From Apostichopus californicus (Eukaryota; Echinodermata; Holothuroidea; Aspidochirotida; Stichopodidae): a stretch of DNA of 25,429 bases. The stretch is taken from assembly GCA_020650975.1 (NCBI GenBank), contig JAIPMN010010675.1:1-25429 (forward strand), read 5' to 3'. The notes beneath the pieces are model-generated. The model searched no databases. It was not told where the DNA came from and saw nothing but the letters and a program-made list of their open reading frames with translations. Position 1 is the stretch's first letter. Each line of letters opens with the position of its first letter. Made by a program: the position numbers and the translations under genes. Shown here in pieces: positions 1-25,170 of this stretch.

Positions 1-2142
1 ACGGAATACCTGAGATCAGCTGATAAAGTTTGTAAATATTTTGATCTTTGGTAAACTCCTGACTGATACAAGTCAGATATTCGATCTATTCTTGCTGCAG
101 CTGGGCTTGAAATGACATCATGACATCAATTACCAAGATTTTACTTGAGATTACTGCCTAAGTGTAAAGGTTGGCGGAAAGGGAAAATCGAGGAAAACAA
201 GAGAAGTTGGGGGAGGATGGGGGGGGGGGGTGGGTGGAGAGATTAAGATGTGCGGATAAAAGGGGGAAGGGAAAGAGAGGTGAAGAGCGGGTGGGGATAA
301 TGACGTAATGGTTAGCATATTGGTAAGGAACACTGAACACACTGACGATATGAATGTGACATATTCTTCTTCTTTTTTAAGCGTTTACAAAGGACGAATT
401 CGAAACTGTTATTCTAGAGATTTCATTAAAAATATATCTCGTGGCATAAAGTGTTAATTTTTTAATCGCAAGCCATCTTCCAAATACTTGGAAAATACAA
501 TTATTTTTTTATTGAATTAATATGTTTGAGTATATCTACTTCCCTCGCTGATCGGTCTCATACGTAACTTCCTTTAGTTTTTTTCTTTGAAATTTTACCA
601 AAATTTGGGAATGAACCCCCCCCCCCCCCTCAAAAAAATTCAGGCACGAACAAACGGTACCAATTGGGACCCAATGTGATCATTTTTTTCTTCTATTGCA
701 TATCGTTAGTCTGACTAATGACTATATAAAACAGGGTTTAACCTCTTCAACAATGGGGATAAAAAAATGGAACTTGTCCAAAAGAAATCACATTGAGGTT
801 TGAACATCGAGATGTCTTATTGCAGCAGGTATACCGTAATCAATTGTCATCTGGTTTTCAGCAAAGACATAACCTTGAAGTTTCTTGTTACCTGTAAAAT
901 TGTTCTATTCTGTAACATGGTGAAGCTATATTTCAGTCAAATATTGTAAATACAAAGGCGGAATGGTTACTTAGTATACAAGGGACCACTTACTTGGACA
1001 ACACGCTAATTTTGCTCCTGTTAGCGACTTTTTGGAAGAATGCCTTGACCAATTTGACCTCGGATCATTGTTCTTTTAAGAAAAATGTTTACTCACTCTT
1101 AAAGCTATATTTACTTTTCGCTCTTAAAATATTACACACCAAGACTTCCAAATGAACTCAAAGAGGATGCCTTATTTAAACAATCACGTGAGTGTGTTTA
1201 CTTTGCTTTTGAGACGTGTGTACCATGTGACGTCTTAGGTCTGTTTCCACTAGCAGGCACGTAACTTGAAAGTTTGGCCGTAACTTGGTTTGACTGTCAT
1301 ATATAGAGTAACATGGCCTACAGATAAACTTTCACCGGTGGAAGGATGCCTACTCTAGCGACGGAAAACAGGTGACAATCTCTCTTCGGGACGAACTTTA
1401 TTCCACAGGCTGAAAATTTAGAAGCTGGAAAGGAAGAAGGGGAAGGGGTAGTGTGGTGGGAAAGAGGAAGGGTGGACAAAATGCCGAAACGCATCTTTCC
1501 ACAATCAGACCGATTTTCTCGTTCTATAGGGGGATAGGGATGCAACCCCCCAACCCGCCTGACTCATTGGTAGACATTCGCACATGACCAACTTCAAGGT
1601 TCTCTTCCTATTTTCAAATCACCAATTATATAGGTCTTCAAATGGGGCCTACATCTGTGTATCTTGTGAAACGTAAACCGAGAGAAACAAACAATTTGCC
1701 GTATACCAGATACCACTTTACATGTTTAGACTCTTTTTGTATTATTCGTACAAACATGTATACTGTTATCTTATTTAACGTTATTTGTCAAGCAATCAGG
1801 AACCTACCACTTATTATATGTTGCGGCTTCATTCATTCCATATTAGGTTTGCTCAGTGCTGAACGAGGTCATTTTCAGGGCTATATAATCAGGGAGCGTT
1901 ATTGGGCTGTCTGATAGGTTAGATTGGTTATTCCATTGGTTAGAACCGCAGACCACATCATTTGTGTGGACAGACCCCAGCAAAAATGCGACGCTACCGA
2001 TCAGTGACACTACCCGTTCCTCACAGCCCATTGCAGTGTTGGGGAACAGTATAGGTTTGGGGGTGACTACGCTATCATTCAAAGAGTGGGTCGTTGTTAC
2101 TTGAAGGGTGACAAAGGAGGGGGGGGGGGTATGAATAAGGCT

Positions 2143-2179
2143 ATTGTTCCGACTGTCCTANATTGTTCCGACTGTCCTA
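2143..2179. repeat. 18-bp perfect direct repeat around a single N
   Basis: ATTGTTCCGACTGTCCTA occurs at 2143-2160 and again at 2162-2179, separated only by the window's one ambiguous base at 2161. This is the typical mark of an assembly join or gap fill with overlapping ends. Confidence 0.9.
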
Positions 2180-3639
2180 CGAAACGTGATGTCATGTTAT
2201 GTCAACGGATCATCAATGGACGGATCATCAATCATAACAAGTTAGTAAATGAAAACAAACATTAGACAACCTGTATACGTTCTATAAAGCATACTTTCGC
2301 CTGTTAACCTTTGAGGCTTTGACCGTTTTGAATAAGTTTATTCGGGAGCTCTGTCGATTCACGTATGGAAGACAATTCTTGTTTCAGTTTGCTATAAATT
2401 ATGATGATTGGTATACAATGTATATGCTATAAATAATTCCACAATGAGGCTTTAATGTCTATTATTTCCGCTGGTCGATCCCATTTTGCCATTGTTAAGT
2501 CTGTTCGACCACACGTCTTAAAGATCAAGGGTTTAAGTATGGAATGCTTATATTATTTTTGTAGGCCTGTAGTTTCCCAAAATCGGACCCCAACCCGTTG
2601 GTAAAAAATTCCCACACAATGGGGATGTAAAACCACGTTTCATTTTTTTTTGAGACAGCATAGAAAGGAATGAAATATATGTGGAATTTTGACTCAAATG
2701 TTGTAGCAACAAAGAGATGGTCACCACAGATTTCTTTGCGCACTCAGGAGGGTTAAGAGATCAAACCGCGTAACGACTGACTCTCATCTGATATAACGAA
2801 AGGAAAACGACACCCTGTGTTGAAGATCCACTTGAAAATAGCTCTCTATCTTCGACCTCAGAGACTTTTACAGAGAATACAGTTCGGATTCAGGTTGAGA
2901 GAGTGCACTGTTAAAAAAAAAAACGTTAAGTAAAGGTTTGACGTAATATTACTGCGGTACGCCGTATGTATAATGTAACAGTGTTTTAAGGCTGAAATAA
3001 CGGGAAACGTAAGAAATGCATGTGCATTGTCGTAGATTAACATTCACTCTCCTTTCTGTAAAATAACATGACGGATGAAAGTAAAATTAAAATTCACTAT
3101 TTGTCGTAGAATAACAGTGAACGCCCTTAATGGCTTCATGACTTTCAAAGGTGGGTGTAATAAGGGCTTGACACCCATTATTTAACCTTTGCGTGTGAAT
3201 GTGCAATTACACTTTATTACGGTGTTTGTATCTTTTACCACACATCGGGACACTGTCAAATTGCATATTCTATAGTGATAATTATACCCAAATTGTTTGT
3301 ATGTTATATTCTTGTTATTTAATTTAGGTGCTTAATTATAGACATAGTGAATGAATCATGTAAGTTGTTAGAAACATTGCATTTGATATGAATACATGCG
3401 TTTATTGCGTAAGAACAGTTATTGTTTGTGCTAAAGTCATAGTGGCAGTTTTCACTTCTATTGCAAATACAAAAAGTTGGTAATAAAGCTGTAAATGTCC
3501 TTTAATTATGTCGTCACATGTCATCAATAGCCTTTCAAGGCAAGGACGGTATAACCGTTGAATGAAATATAAGTGAAAATAAGAAAAAATCTACCCGATG
3601 AAAGTAGAAAACTTTGCAATACAGCAGTAAATAACAACG

Positions 3640-3835
3640 TGAATTCGCGACTTCCCGTTAAAAACTACCCCGTTAATAACTTCGCACCGTTTTTCAAAAG
3701 CGGCAGTAAAATTACGTCTTGGCGCATGCGTCCTGGCTGCCGGTATTCTACCGTAAAAATACAATATTTTTCTCTAACAGTGTAACGGTTGTTGCGGAGA
3801 ATTTATGGCGGTCGAGGAAGCCCGCACCCTCTCCA
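3640..3835. promoter_or_regulatory. Possible CpG-bearing regulatory patch with NRF1-like site
   Basis: This patch has more CpG than its AT-rich surroundings. It contains GGCGCATGCG at 3721-3730, close to the NRF1 palindrome GCGCATGCGC. A short ATGGCGGTCGAGG... frame downstream stops after ten codons. It could be a promoter, possibly of the ligand gene, but no transcript evidence is visible. Confidence 0.18.
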
Positions 3836-4638
3836 GCTAAAAATATCAAGAGTTGGCTCATGACAGGTCGATTCTTGTAATTAATTAAGACAATCAATCG
3901 AGTCATTTTGCAGATTTTTGAATGTTATACTGTGACGTGAAATGTGTAATATTTCGTCCTGAGTGAAAAATATTATTTTTTAGTAAATGTAATGCAGCCG
4001 GACAGTTTTGTAAAGAAGAATCACATATTTTCTGAATAACAACGTCGTATTACTTTTACTGCATATTTTTATATACTTTTTTTGTGTGGTGTAACTTTGA
4101 CCAAGCCTTGTAATAAGGCTCATGGTTAAATTAAGGTGACCATATTTCTTTCAAGAAATCAGGGGACATGAAATTATAGTGTTGGCCGCTTCACCCCCCC
4201 CCCCCCCTTGCATCACTTGCCCATGTTAGTATTCACGCTGTATGGGGTGCGGTAGCATTAAGAGGATCTGTGATTGTATTTGTGGTTCTATCTTTCAAGG
4301 ATAATGGTCAAATGTCCACGTATAGAACACCTGTATCCAGAAACATATATCTGTTGTTAGTGTCAATATTCAACCCCGTGTGCTATTTGGTGGTTTTCAC
4401 GTGAATTAGAGGCTATATGAAACTATTTAATGTTGTCAAGGTTGCCTCTACCTGTGTACCATGCTTGAATAAAGTTTACTTTTGTGGTTGTAAAGAACCA
4501 CCACTTATACAGCAGATGTACCTATGAGCTTAGGAACATTTGTGAGTAATAATAGTCCGGGGGTAATTGTTATCATGATATATTTACTTCATTCCTCTCT
4601 TATCGCCTGTCTCCGGCCTGTGATCCCTATATACGAAT

Positions 4639-4947
4639 GCAGGGATGTGCCCAGGATTTTCCGAGTGCCGGGTATATACTGATCGCCGTCCTGGGGGAGG
4701 GGTCTAAGGGGAAGGGTGACATATTTCGGTTTTTGAAGGTGCTCAAATGCCAAATGCTGGCACTTGTGTAGCTTTTTAAGCACATACACAAGTGGCCCAA
4801 TTTATGTTGAATATAATGTTAGGAATGTCGGGATTTTAGATGATAATAGTGCTGGGCGGGATTCACGATATTTAAGACAGTGCTGGGCGGTAATTCTTAG
4901 TGCTGGGCGGGGCCGCCCAGTGCCGCCCAGTGTGGGCACATCCCTGC
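4639..4947. mobile_element. Inverted-repeat element with GC-rich hairpin (MITE-like)
   Basis: GCAGGGATGTGCCCA at 4639-4653 is repeated exactly as its reverse complement at 4933-4947, giving 15-bp terminal inverted repeats about 310 bases apart. Inside, the 10-mer TGCTGGGCGG occurs at 4850, 4881 and 4901. Two inverted copies (CCGCCCAGTG, CCGCCCAGTG) follow at 4913-4932, so 4901-4920 can fold as a tight GC hairpin. No transposase is present. Small open frames across it carry no recognisable protein. Target-site duplication is not clear. Confidence 0.45.
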
Positions 4948-5518
4948 GTATGCATTCCAACCTTATTAGCTTACACACATTGGTTACATATCACTATACT
5001 GCACCGTCGTTGCCATCTTTCTTCCAAATCTACTATTCCGAAGTTTAGCACCTCATTCTCGCTAATAATGTTACATCATGTCATTTTCATTAACGCTGAT
5101 ATTGCTCATTGTGATGCGACAAGGAAAAGTCCATAACGCTGTGGGTAAAGTGGAATGAGATTATTTCTTACTAAAGCTCAATCATTTGCTTTAAAGATAT
5201 ATTGTTGATATCTTACACGTCTATATACTCGAGTTTCAGCACTTCGGGTAGGTATTGTGACGTAACATTATGCTGGTATAAATTCACAGGCCATTCAATA
5301 GGCAAGTTAGTTTAGTTCTTATTTCCTGTTATAGGTCATCTGTATTTGCATTCAAATATGTAAAGAGTAACTACTAGTTTTCAGCTAGATATATGGTCAA
5401 ACTCTTGTCTCATCTCCCTACATGTAATGTATCGGGAGATGATATATTGTACTTCACCCCATATCAGAAATGTGAGGAAGTGTGTGTATGCGAGAGGGAG
5501 AGAGAGTGAGCATAAATA

Positions 5519-6037
5519 GGACCGTCAGACCAATGCTCACTGGCGGAGGAGGGCCCGTCGGACCATTGTTCACTGAAGGAGAGAGGACCTTCAAACTATT
5601 GCTCACTGGAGGAGGGCCCGTCGGACCATTGCTCATTGGAGGAGAATGGTCCGTCGGCCATTGTTCTCTGAAGGAGAGAGGACCGTCAAACTATTGCTCA
5701 CTGGAGGAGGGCCCATCGGACCATTGCCCATTGCCCGTCGGACCATTGCTTAATGAGGGAGAGCGTACCGTCAGACTATTGCTCACTAGAAGAGGAGGAC
5801 CCGTCAGACCATTTCTAACTGAAGGAGACGGGATCGTCAGACCATTGCTTATTGGAGGATGGCCTGTCGGACCATTGCTCACCGAGGGTGATGGAACCTT
5901 TAGACCATTGCTCCATTGAGAAGGGCCCGTCGGACCATTGCTCGCTGTAGAAGGGCCCGTCGGACCATTGCTCACTGGAGGAGAGGTACTCGTCGAACCA
6001 TTGATCACTGGAGGAGAGGAGCCCGTCAGATCATTGC
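5519..6037. repeat. 31-bp minisatellite, ~17 imperfect copies
   Basis: The unit is about GGCCCGTCGGACCATTGCTC followed by ACTGGAGGAGA. Copies begin near 5521, 5552, 5583, 5617, 5647, 5678, 5710 (shortened), 5732 and on to 6021, and alternate between two subtypes (…GGACCATTG… and …AAACTATTG…), suggesting a ~62-bp higher-order unit. Open frames on both strands here (Gly-Pro-rich repeats) are a by-product of stop-free units. Confidence 0.88.
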
Positions 6038-7235
6038 AATTCCTGAAAATTACTGCTATGAAATCAATTGGCGGACATTGGGAGGGGTGTGCGTTGCCAT
6101 ATGACCGACAGGCTTGACGGATTTCTTCTTGTCATAACAAATTATAGACTGATTTGTCAGTTTTCTCGTAGTAGGAATATTGTAACCCGATAATCTCTGT
6201 AGGACGATATGTGCAATTATATACTGTACTCAACATGCAGTCCTGTATGGCATTTTGGCATTTATACGGGTTGTCTCTATTACGAAGTTGTTTGATTTAC
6301 TTAGCATATACTTGCTAGAGTCTTGACAAAGACTTGTTCGAATTAGTACAGTCAAACTGCAAGTTTACATTCTCGTAAGGATGTACAAAGATAATCGATA
6401 GTTAAGTCAAATTTCGCCATGCATACAAGATGTCAAAGATTCCACTTGCGTATCCCGTCATTTTCCACGACAGTAGTTACGACGGCGTACTTCCATTTTG
6501 CACATGCATTACAATATTTATCTACGTTTCAGCATTTTTCACGTTTCAGTCATACCAAATAAAGTGTAAATCCACAATAACGTAACTGCATCGACCAAAT
6601 AGAAATCATTCTACAGTTGATCTTAATACTGTTAACTTATACCCTTTCCCCCTATTAATTCTATAGTTGTCATACTGCAATTAATTGCTTCATTAACTTG
6701 CACACGAATAAATTCGACATTTTTCAAAGGCCGGTAGAAAATGGAAGCTTTCAACTAGCATGTCCTACCATCCATATCCCTTCACTGATCGATTGGACTA
6801 TCATGGCACATTCAAACTATATCACCGTGATATCGAAGTGCTCCCCAAACTATCTGCCAACTCTCGCTGTGAAATTTGCCGGTTTCATCCAGAAATGTTT
6901 ACATCACTCCTCACTTACCTGTCTCCTATACTTTCGCACTCCGATATACCCTATCCTATGAGAACTGGTAACATTCTTGCCATGCGCCCCCGCCCCAATA
7001 ACCCTCTCTATGGTCACTCATGAATTTCTATGACCCCTTAAATAATATTCACTGGTTTATTTCGTCATCTTCAAGATCCAGGCATTAAAAATAATGATGA
7101 TGTTGTTTGAAAATATTCGAAAGAGTCACTTTATGGAGGAGGTTCATTTATGACTACATCAGACGGATTATCTGTTCTTTTCCTTTATTTCAAGCGCAAT
7201 GGACAGTTATTCATTTCCTGGAGTGGCGCTATTTA

Positions 7236-7349
7236 AATTATTATTGTTATTATTATTATTGTTGTTATTATTATTATTATTATTGTTGTTGTTGTTGTTA
7301 TTGTTATTATTATTGTTGTTGTTATTATTATTATTATCATCACTACTAT
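7236..7349. repeat. TTA/TTG trinucleotide tract
   Basis: About 110 bases built from TTATTATTG and TTGTTGTTA triplets, ending in ATTATCATCACTAC. It lies 76 bases before the first recognised coding exon. Simple-sequence microsatellite. Confidence 0.92.
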
Positions 7350-7425
7350 GATATTTGACTGCTACATTATTGTCACGGTCCTGTACAGTACACCTGTGTA
7401 AATTGTTTTCGTTTCATTCCAACAG

Positions 7426-21085
<13,660 letters not shown>

Positions 21086-22445
21086 ACGAAAATGAGGGAC
21101 GCACCTTGAAACCTAAAGGTTACATGAGCGGGGCAGTTGATGGTATACCCTGGTAACCAAGGTAACCATTCCATTGGCTCGTCGAGAGTCCTTCTCGTCA
21201 CAACTGAGGATTATTTCTCGACAATGAATATGTTTTAACTCGCCGTACTCTTGCACAAAGTTTTGTCTTGACGAAAAAAATTTGCTTTAAGAACAATTTG
21301 AGTTATATGTGCAAACTTCTGAAATCAAAATTCTGTCTGAATGGGCCAAAAGAGAAGAAATATTTTGTTGCTATCTCTGTTGAGTGATAACCATGCCAGA
21401 CTGTACAATATAGGCAGAAGAGGCAAGTGCCTGGGGTGTTGGGAAGGGGAACCAAAGTTCTTTGGGCCGCCTTTAAGATTCAAGGTTTAAGTTGCCTCCT
21501 TGAACAAACACTTCCAGACAGGAAGTATCCCAAATTCCTATTTTGTGAGCTGTTGATACGTATCTTCATAAGCTTTAGAGAGGAATAATCATATTGGGGC
21601 CTTAGGACCACATGGAGTCTAAAATGTGTCAAACCGGCGCTAGATGGCGGGAAATTTTAACATTGAAATATGGTGCATGGTTAACACAATAATTTATCAA
21701 TGCAATGAGTTATTCTGAAACATTGCCAAGTTCTGATCATTTGAATCGGGATGATTTAGGGAGACATCAAAAGTTTCGTCATTTATAAGACATAAACCAG
21801 TCATTTTTCGTGGTTTTTCTTTCTCAGATATCAGCTTTGTTTATAGTCATAAAGACATTAATTCGTTAAAGTGGGCTTGTAATACGAGACGTCTTTCTTC
21901 AGATTATTTCAATTTTATCGGTATATATGACGTAACAAACGTTCCTTCGTTTAGTTTTTCTTTTTAAATAATAACTCGATATAGTGACGTTTGCTATTGA
22001 TTTTGTTCATATTTCATAACTAGTGCTTTCTATTTACTCTTCAACACCGTCCTTGTAAATGAAAATTGATCAAAATGAATAATGATATGATTCTATTATA
22101 ATCCGCTAACTAACGACCACTTCTGCTTACAATGATCACCATGCATATATGATATTTACATTAACCTGTATGCGAACATTATGGTTGTTTGAGGAAAATG
22201 TAATTTGGTGTAAAGGATTCGAAAGAATCAATATTAAGTAATTCATTTGATGAGAATTTTTTCTATTACTCAGGACGGTTAAAAGTTCGATTTAGGGGGG
22301 GGGGGTTCTTTGAATCTTCAGGTATAATATTTTGGGGGCATTGCAAAAGCTGCCATATGGCCGGAAAACTACTAGGTGTTGCATGTTCACCGTTTCTTTG
22401 TAAATGTTATCATGTACTGTTAAATAAATGAAACAATTATTATTT
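21086..22445 (+). other. 3' UTR (predicted)
   Basis: This follows the TGA at 21083-21085. It is AT-rich with scattered ATTTA pentamers, a G11 run at 22295-22305 and no long open frame. The end is set by the first AATAAA downstream, at 22423. The cleavage position (~22445) is estimated from usual spacing, not seen. It includes the local palindrome GGTATACC at 21141-21148. Confidence 0.5.
22423..22428 (+). promoter_or_regulatory. Polyadenylation signal AATAAA
   Basis: It is the first canonical AATAAA after the stop codon, about 1.34 kb downstream, in TTAAATAAATGAAAC. T/G-rich sequence (CAGTTTTCTTAGTGATG) lies 30-50 bases further on, as expected of a downstream element. Confidence 0.5.
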
Positions 22446-24040
22446 GAAACTTATACAGTTTTCTTAGTGATGAAGGAAAGGGACTTGCTGGATTATTAAT
22501 ATTCCGTCATTATTGACAAATTAAAATCTGATAAGACATAAAATTGGAAACTTTATTTGCATATCGTTAAAACAAGATAGGTTGATTAAGAAATAATTTT
22601 TTATCGAAAACATTTCTGCCAATTTACAGTTTTTCAACTAGTCTTTACAAATATTCCATTTTTTTTCTCTTTTTAAGATTTTCTCATTCGTCAATTTTGA
22701 TTTATTTGTATGTTTCTTCTTCTTCTTCAATTGTAGAAAGAAGAAAACTGAATTCGCATTCCCATATCATGCTTATCTATTGACAGTTTCCTTCCATTAT
22801 ATAGGTCTGCGTAGGTCTGACATATAGGCTTATCGTAATGACCACAAGCTCATCTATTCCAAGTGGCGGCGCTATGGGGGCATGGGAATATTCCATCAAT
22901 ATTCCCCCCCCCCCCCACAAACAATCAACCAGATTTACCCCAGTCGGATGCGGTAATGCAACTGAAACACTACCCCTTACGTCTACATTTCGCAGATTTT
23001 TGGTATAACTAAAATTGATAGCTCTTCTTCTCCACCGGGTTCTTATGAAACTGGATTCCTCTCTGAAATGTATTTCCGCTGGTTAAGGTAAATGAAAGTA
23101 AGTACAAGACTCCAGGTGCACCCCTCCCCCCCCCCCCCCGCCAAACTTTCCTCTTTCCCATTTCTGATATATAACATACAATACATTTGTGTTTTCAAGT
23201 CGCTACACTAGCGAGCAAGAAATATGTCCCTGGACACACAGTAACAATAGGGCCCTGAGATGAATTCCAGAGATTTTTTTTTGGCCCATGCGTTCCCAGC
23301 CAATAACAGTTTACGATGCCGGTTTTGTTGTTCAACAAGTCAGTATACAGTCGGTCGCAAAAGAGCAAGTCGGTCTCGAAATCAATCAGAATCGTTTTGT
23401 CAAAAAGTGAATATGCGCCCCCTGTTATTTTGAAATTCGAATTTCATAAAAAAAATATTAAAAAAATCAAAACTTCACCTATATATATATGAATCGGGGT
23501 GGCTCGGGGAGAACGTTTGCCCCATCCCATAAATTTGCCATTGATGTGCACGTATTACAGGTGCGTTTTCGCAATTCCACATTTGTTGACACCCAACCTC
23601 CCCCTCCCCCCATGTGTTTGCTTGCGCCCACTGCCCCCTCCCCTCGTATTCTGGAAATTCTTGGTGCTTCCAATGCCCTTTCTTTCTTTCTTTTTCTTTT
23701 TCTTTTGGAACAAACATCCTAATTCTCACTTTGAGCTCGAGCAAGAATTGTATCATATATTGTAATCCGAAAGCAGAGATAACATTTGAGAAGTGTTGGA
23801 GTGAAATGATGCACATACAACGATTTGCACTTTGCTTTTAATTGGATGGGAGATATACACATACCTCTGCAAAAGTGAATTAAAATTTTGATAATTTGTA
23901 AATACCAAGATTTTATTTACTGAAAACTGTAAATAAAAGATACCACTAAAAATAAATCAACTGCTATGTCTTGTGTCATGTCTGTACGTTTTTGGTTTCG
24001 ATGATAATCGTAACCTATGCATTCATGATGGCGTATATGT
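22446..24040. other. Downstream noncoding region
   Basis: No gene is recognised. It has C13 at 22904-22916 preceded by the 9-bp inverted repeat GGGAATATT/AATATTCCC (22884-22906), C14 at 23126-23139, a (TA)n at about 23479-23490 and a pyrimidine-rich stretch at 23590-23710. Open frames at 23475-23841 on both strands are low-complexity and not credible proteins. Confidence 0.6.
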
Positions 24041-25170
24041 ATGTATGTGCGTGTGAGTGCGTTTGGGACGCCCAGATTGTAAACACGATATCTCTCAAGA
24101 AGGAAAGGTCAGACCAATTTCATATTTGATGTGTCGAAATACCACATTGATTACAAAAAGCCTATTATTTGGTGGAGGTCAAAGGCCATTTGGTGTCACT
24201 AGGGGTCAAAGTGTGAAAACCTCATAAACACTATATCGCAAGAAGGGAATCATGGGCAGACCTCATATTTAGTGTGTAGGAGTACCACATTGTGTAAAAG
24301 AAGCCTATTGTTTTTGGTGGACGGCAAAGATCATTTGCGGTCACCAGGGGTCAAATTGTGAAAACTTTGTAATCACGATATCCTCAATACTGGAAGCTTG
24401 AGCCGACCTCTTATTTAGTGTGTAGAAGTACCACATTGAGTTATAGAAGCCTATTGTTTTTGGTGGAGGTCAGAGGTCATCAGAGGTCAAATCGTGAAAC
24501 CCTTGTAAACATGTACACCCTCACCATACATTACATCAGGTTTATGAAGAAAACTTCTCGTGTTACATCATCAAAACCACAATGCATTTTTGCATTCTGG
24601 TTTTAATGGTCATCGTGTCAGTGGGTTCTTTGTGATGACAGAGGAATACACAAAAGTGATGGACTTAGATTTGGGTGTAAACCAGGCATGTAGTACAACC
24701 AAAATGTGCCCCTCTTTTATTCCTTGCCCGAATGTGATGGATGGTGATGCGATGGTGATTGCGCGTGTAAGGGTGTGTGTGTGTGTGACGCCTCGCTTGT
24801 AAACACGATATCTCAAGAAGGGAAGCTTGACCAATCTCATATTTCGTGAGTAGGAGGACCACATTTAGGAGCACAAAAGAAGGGCAAACAATTTAGTAAA
24901 CCTTGTCAACACGATATCTCAAGAAGAATAGCTTGGATCAATCTCGCATTTCGTGTGAAGGAGTACCACATTGAGTTTAAGATCACTATTGTTTTTGGCG
25001 GAGGTCCAAGTCCATTTGGGGTCGCTAAAGGTCAAATTTGTGAAAACCTTGCAAACACGATAACTCAAGAAGGGAAGGTTGGACGAATCTCATATTTAGT
25101 ATGTAGTTGGTACACGTTCAGTACAATATTTTATTCAGGTGAAAGGTTAGTTGGAGTCACCAGACGCCAA
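24041..25170. mobile_element. Composite repeat: two TG-rich heads, each followed by diverged ~145-bp tandem units
   Basis: Each unit has AAACACGATATCTCAAGAAG, then a TACCACATTGAG-like block, AAGCCTATTGTTTTTGGTGG, AGGTCAAAGGTCATTTGG and GGGTCAAATTGTGAAAACC. The AAACACGATA landmark is at about 24081, 24226, 24371, 24507 (degenerate), 24801, 24907 and 25053, giving 145, 145, 136, then a break, 106 and 146. Before 24081 and before 24801 lies a similar head: a TGTG microsatellite then GACGCC and TTGTAAACACGATATC. This looks like two side-by-side copies of one nonautonomous element with internal tandem repeats. No protein is encoded. Confidence 0.7.

Larger units (their letters stand above)
1..7425. 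other. Upstream region without a supported coding exon
   Basis: No exon with family similarity, transposase or reverse transcriptase was recognised here on either strand. The open frames present are short and lack domain features. I looked for a Met-plus-hydrophobic stretch ending at a phase-0 GT donor, to serve as the missing signal-peptide exon of the Notch ligand, and found no convincing one. It may still be hidden here or lie before base 1. The region holds homopolymer runs (G12 at 219-230, C14 at 616-629, G11 at 2119-2129, C14 at 4194-4207), a purine-rich strand at 175-300, and the separate repeats listed below. Part is presumably intron or 5' flank of the ligand gene. Confidence 0.6.

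Noticed and set aside
1642..1914. 90-codon open frame with hydrophobic stretch (candidate signal peptide exon)
   Set aside because: The hydrophobic part is internal and far from the first Met, and I saw no phase-0 donor following a plausible signal peptide.
5482..6008. 145-codon plus-strand and 105-codon minus-strand Gly-Pro-rich open frames
   Set aside because: Both lie wholly within the 31-bp minisatellite, and the repeats of the translation follow from the DNA repeat.
6235..6318. Short hydrophobic Met frame (MQSCMAFWHLYGLSLL...) as the missing first exon
   Set aside because: It runs to a stop without a good GT donor in phase 0.
7107..7358. 83-codon frame ending in Tyr/Cys repeats
   Set aside because: Its second half is the translated TTA/TTG microsatellite and the first half has no features.
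23475..23841. Overlapping open frames of 64-113 codons on both strands
   Set aside because: Pyrimidine-rich low-complexity DNA yields Pro/Phe-rich or Glu/Lys-rich peptides with no splice context or family similarity.
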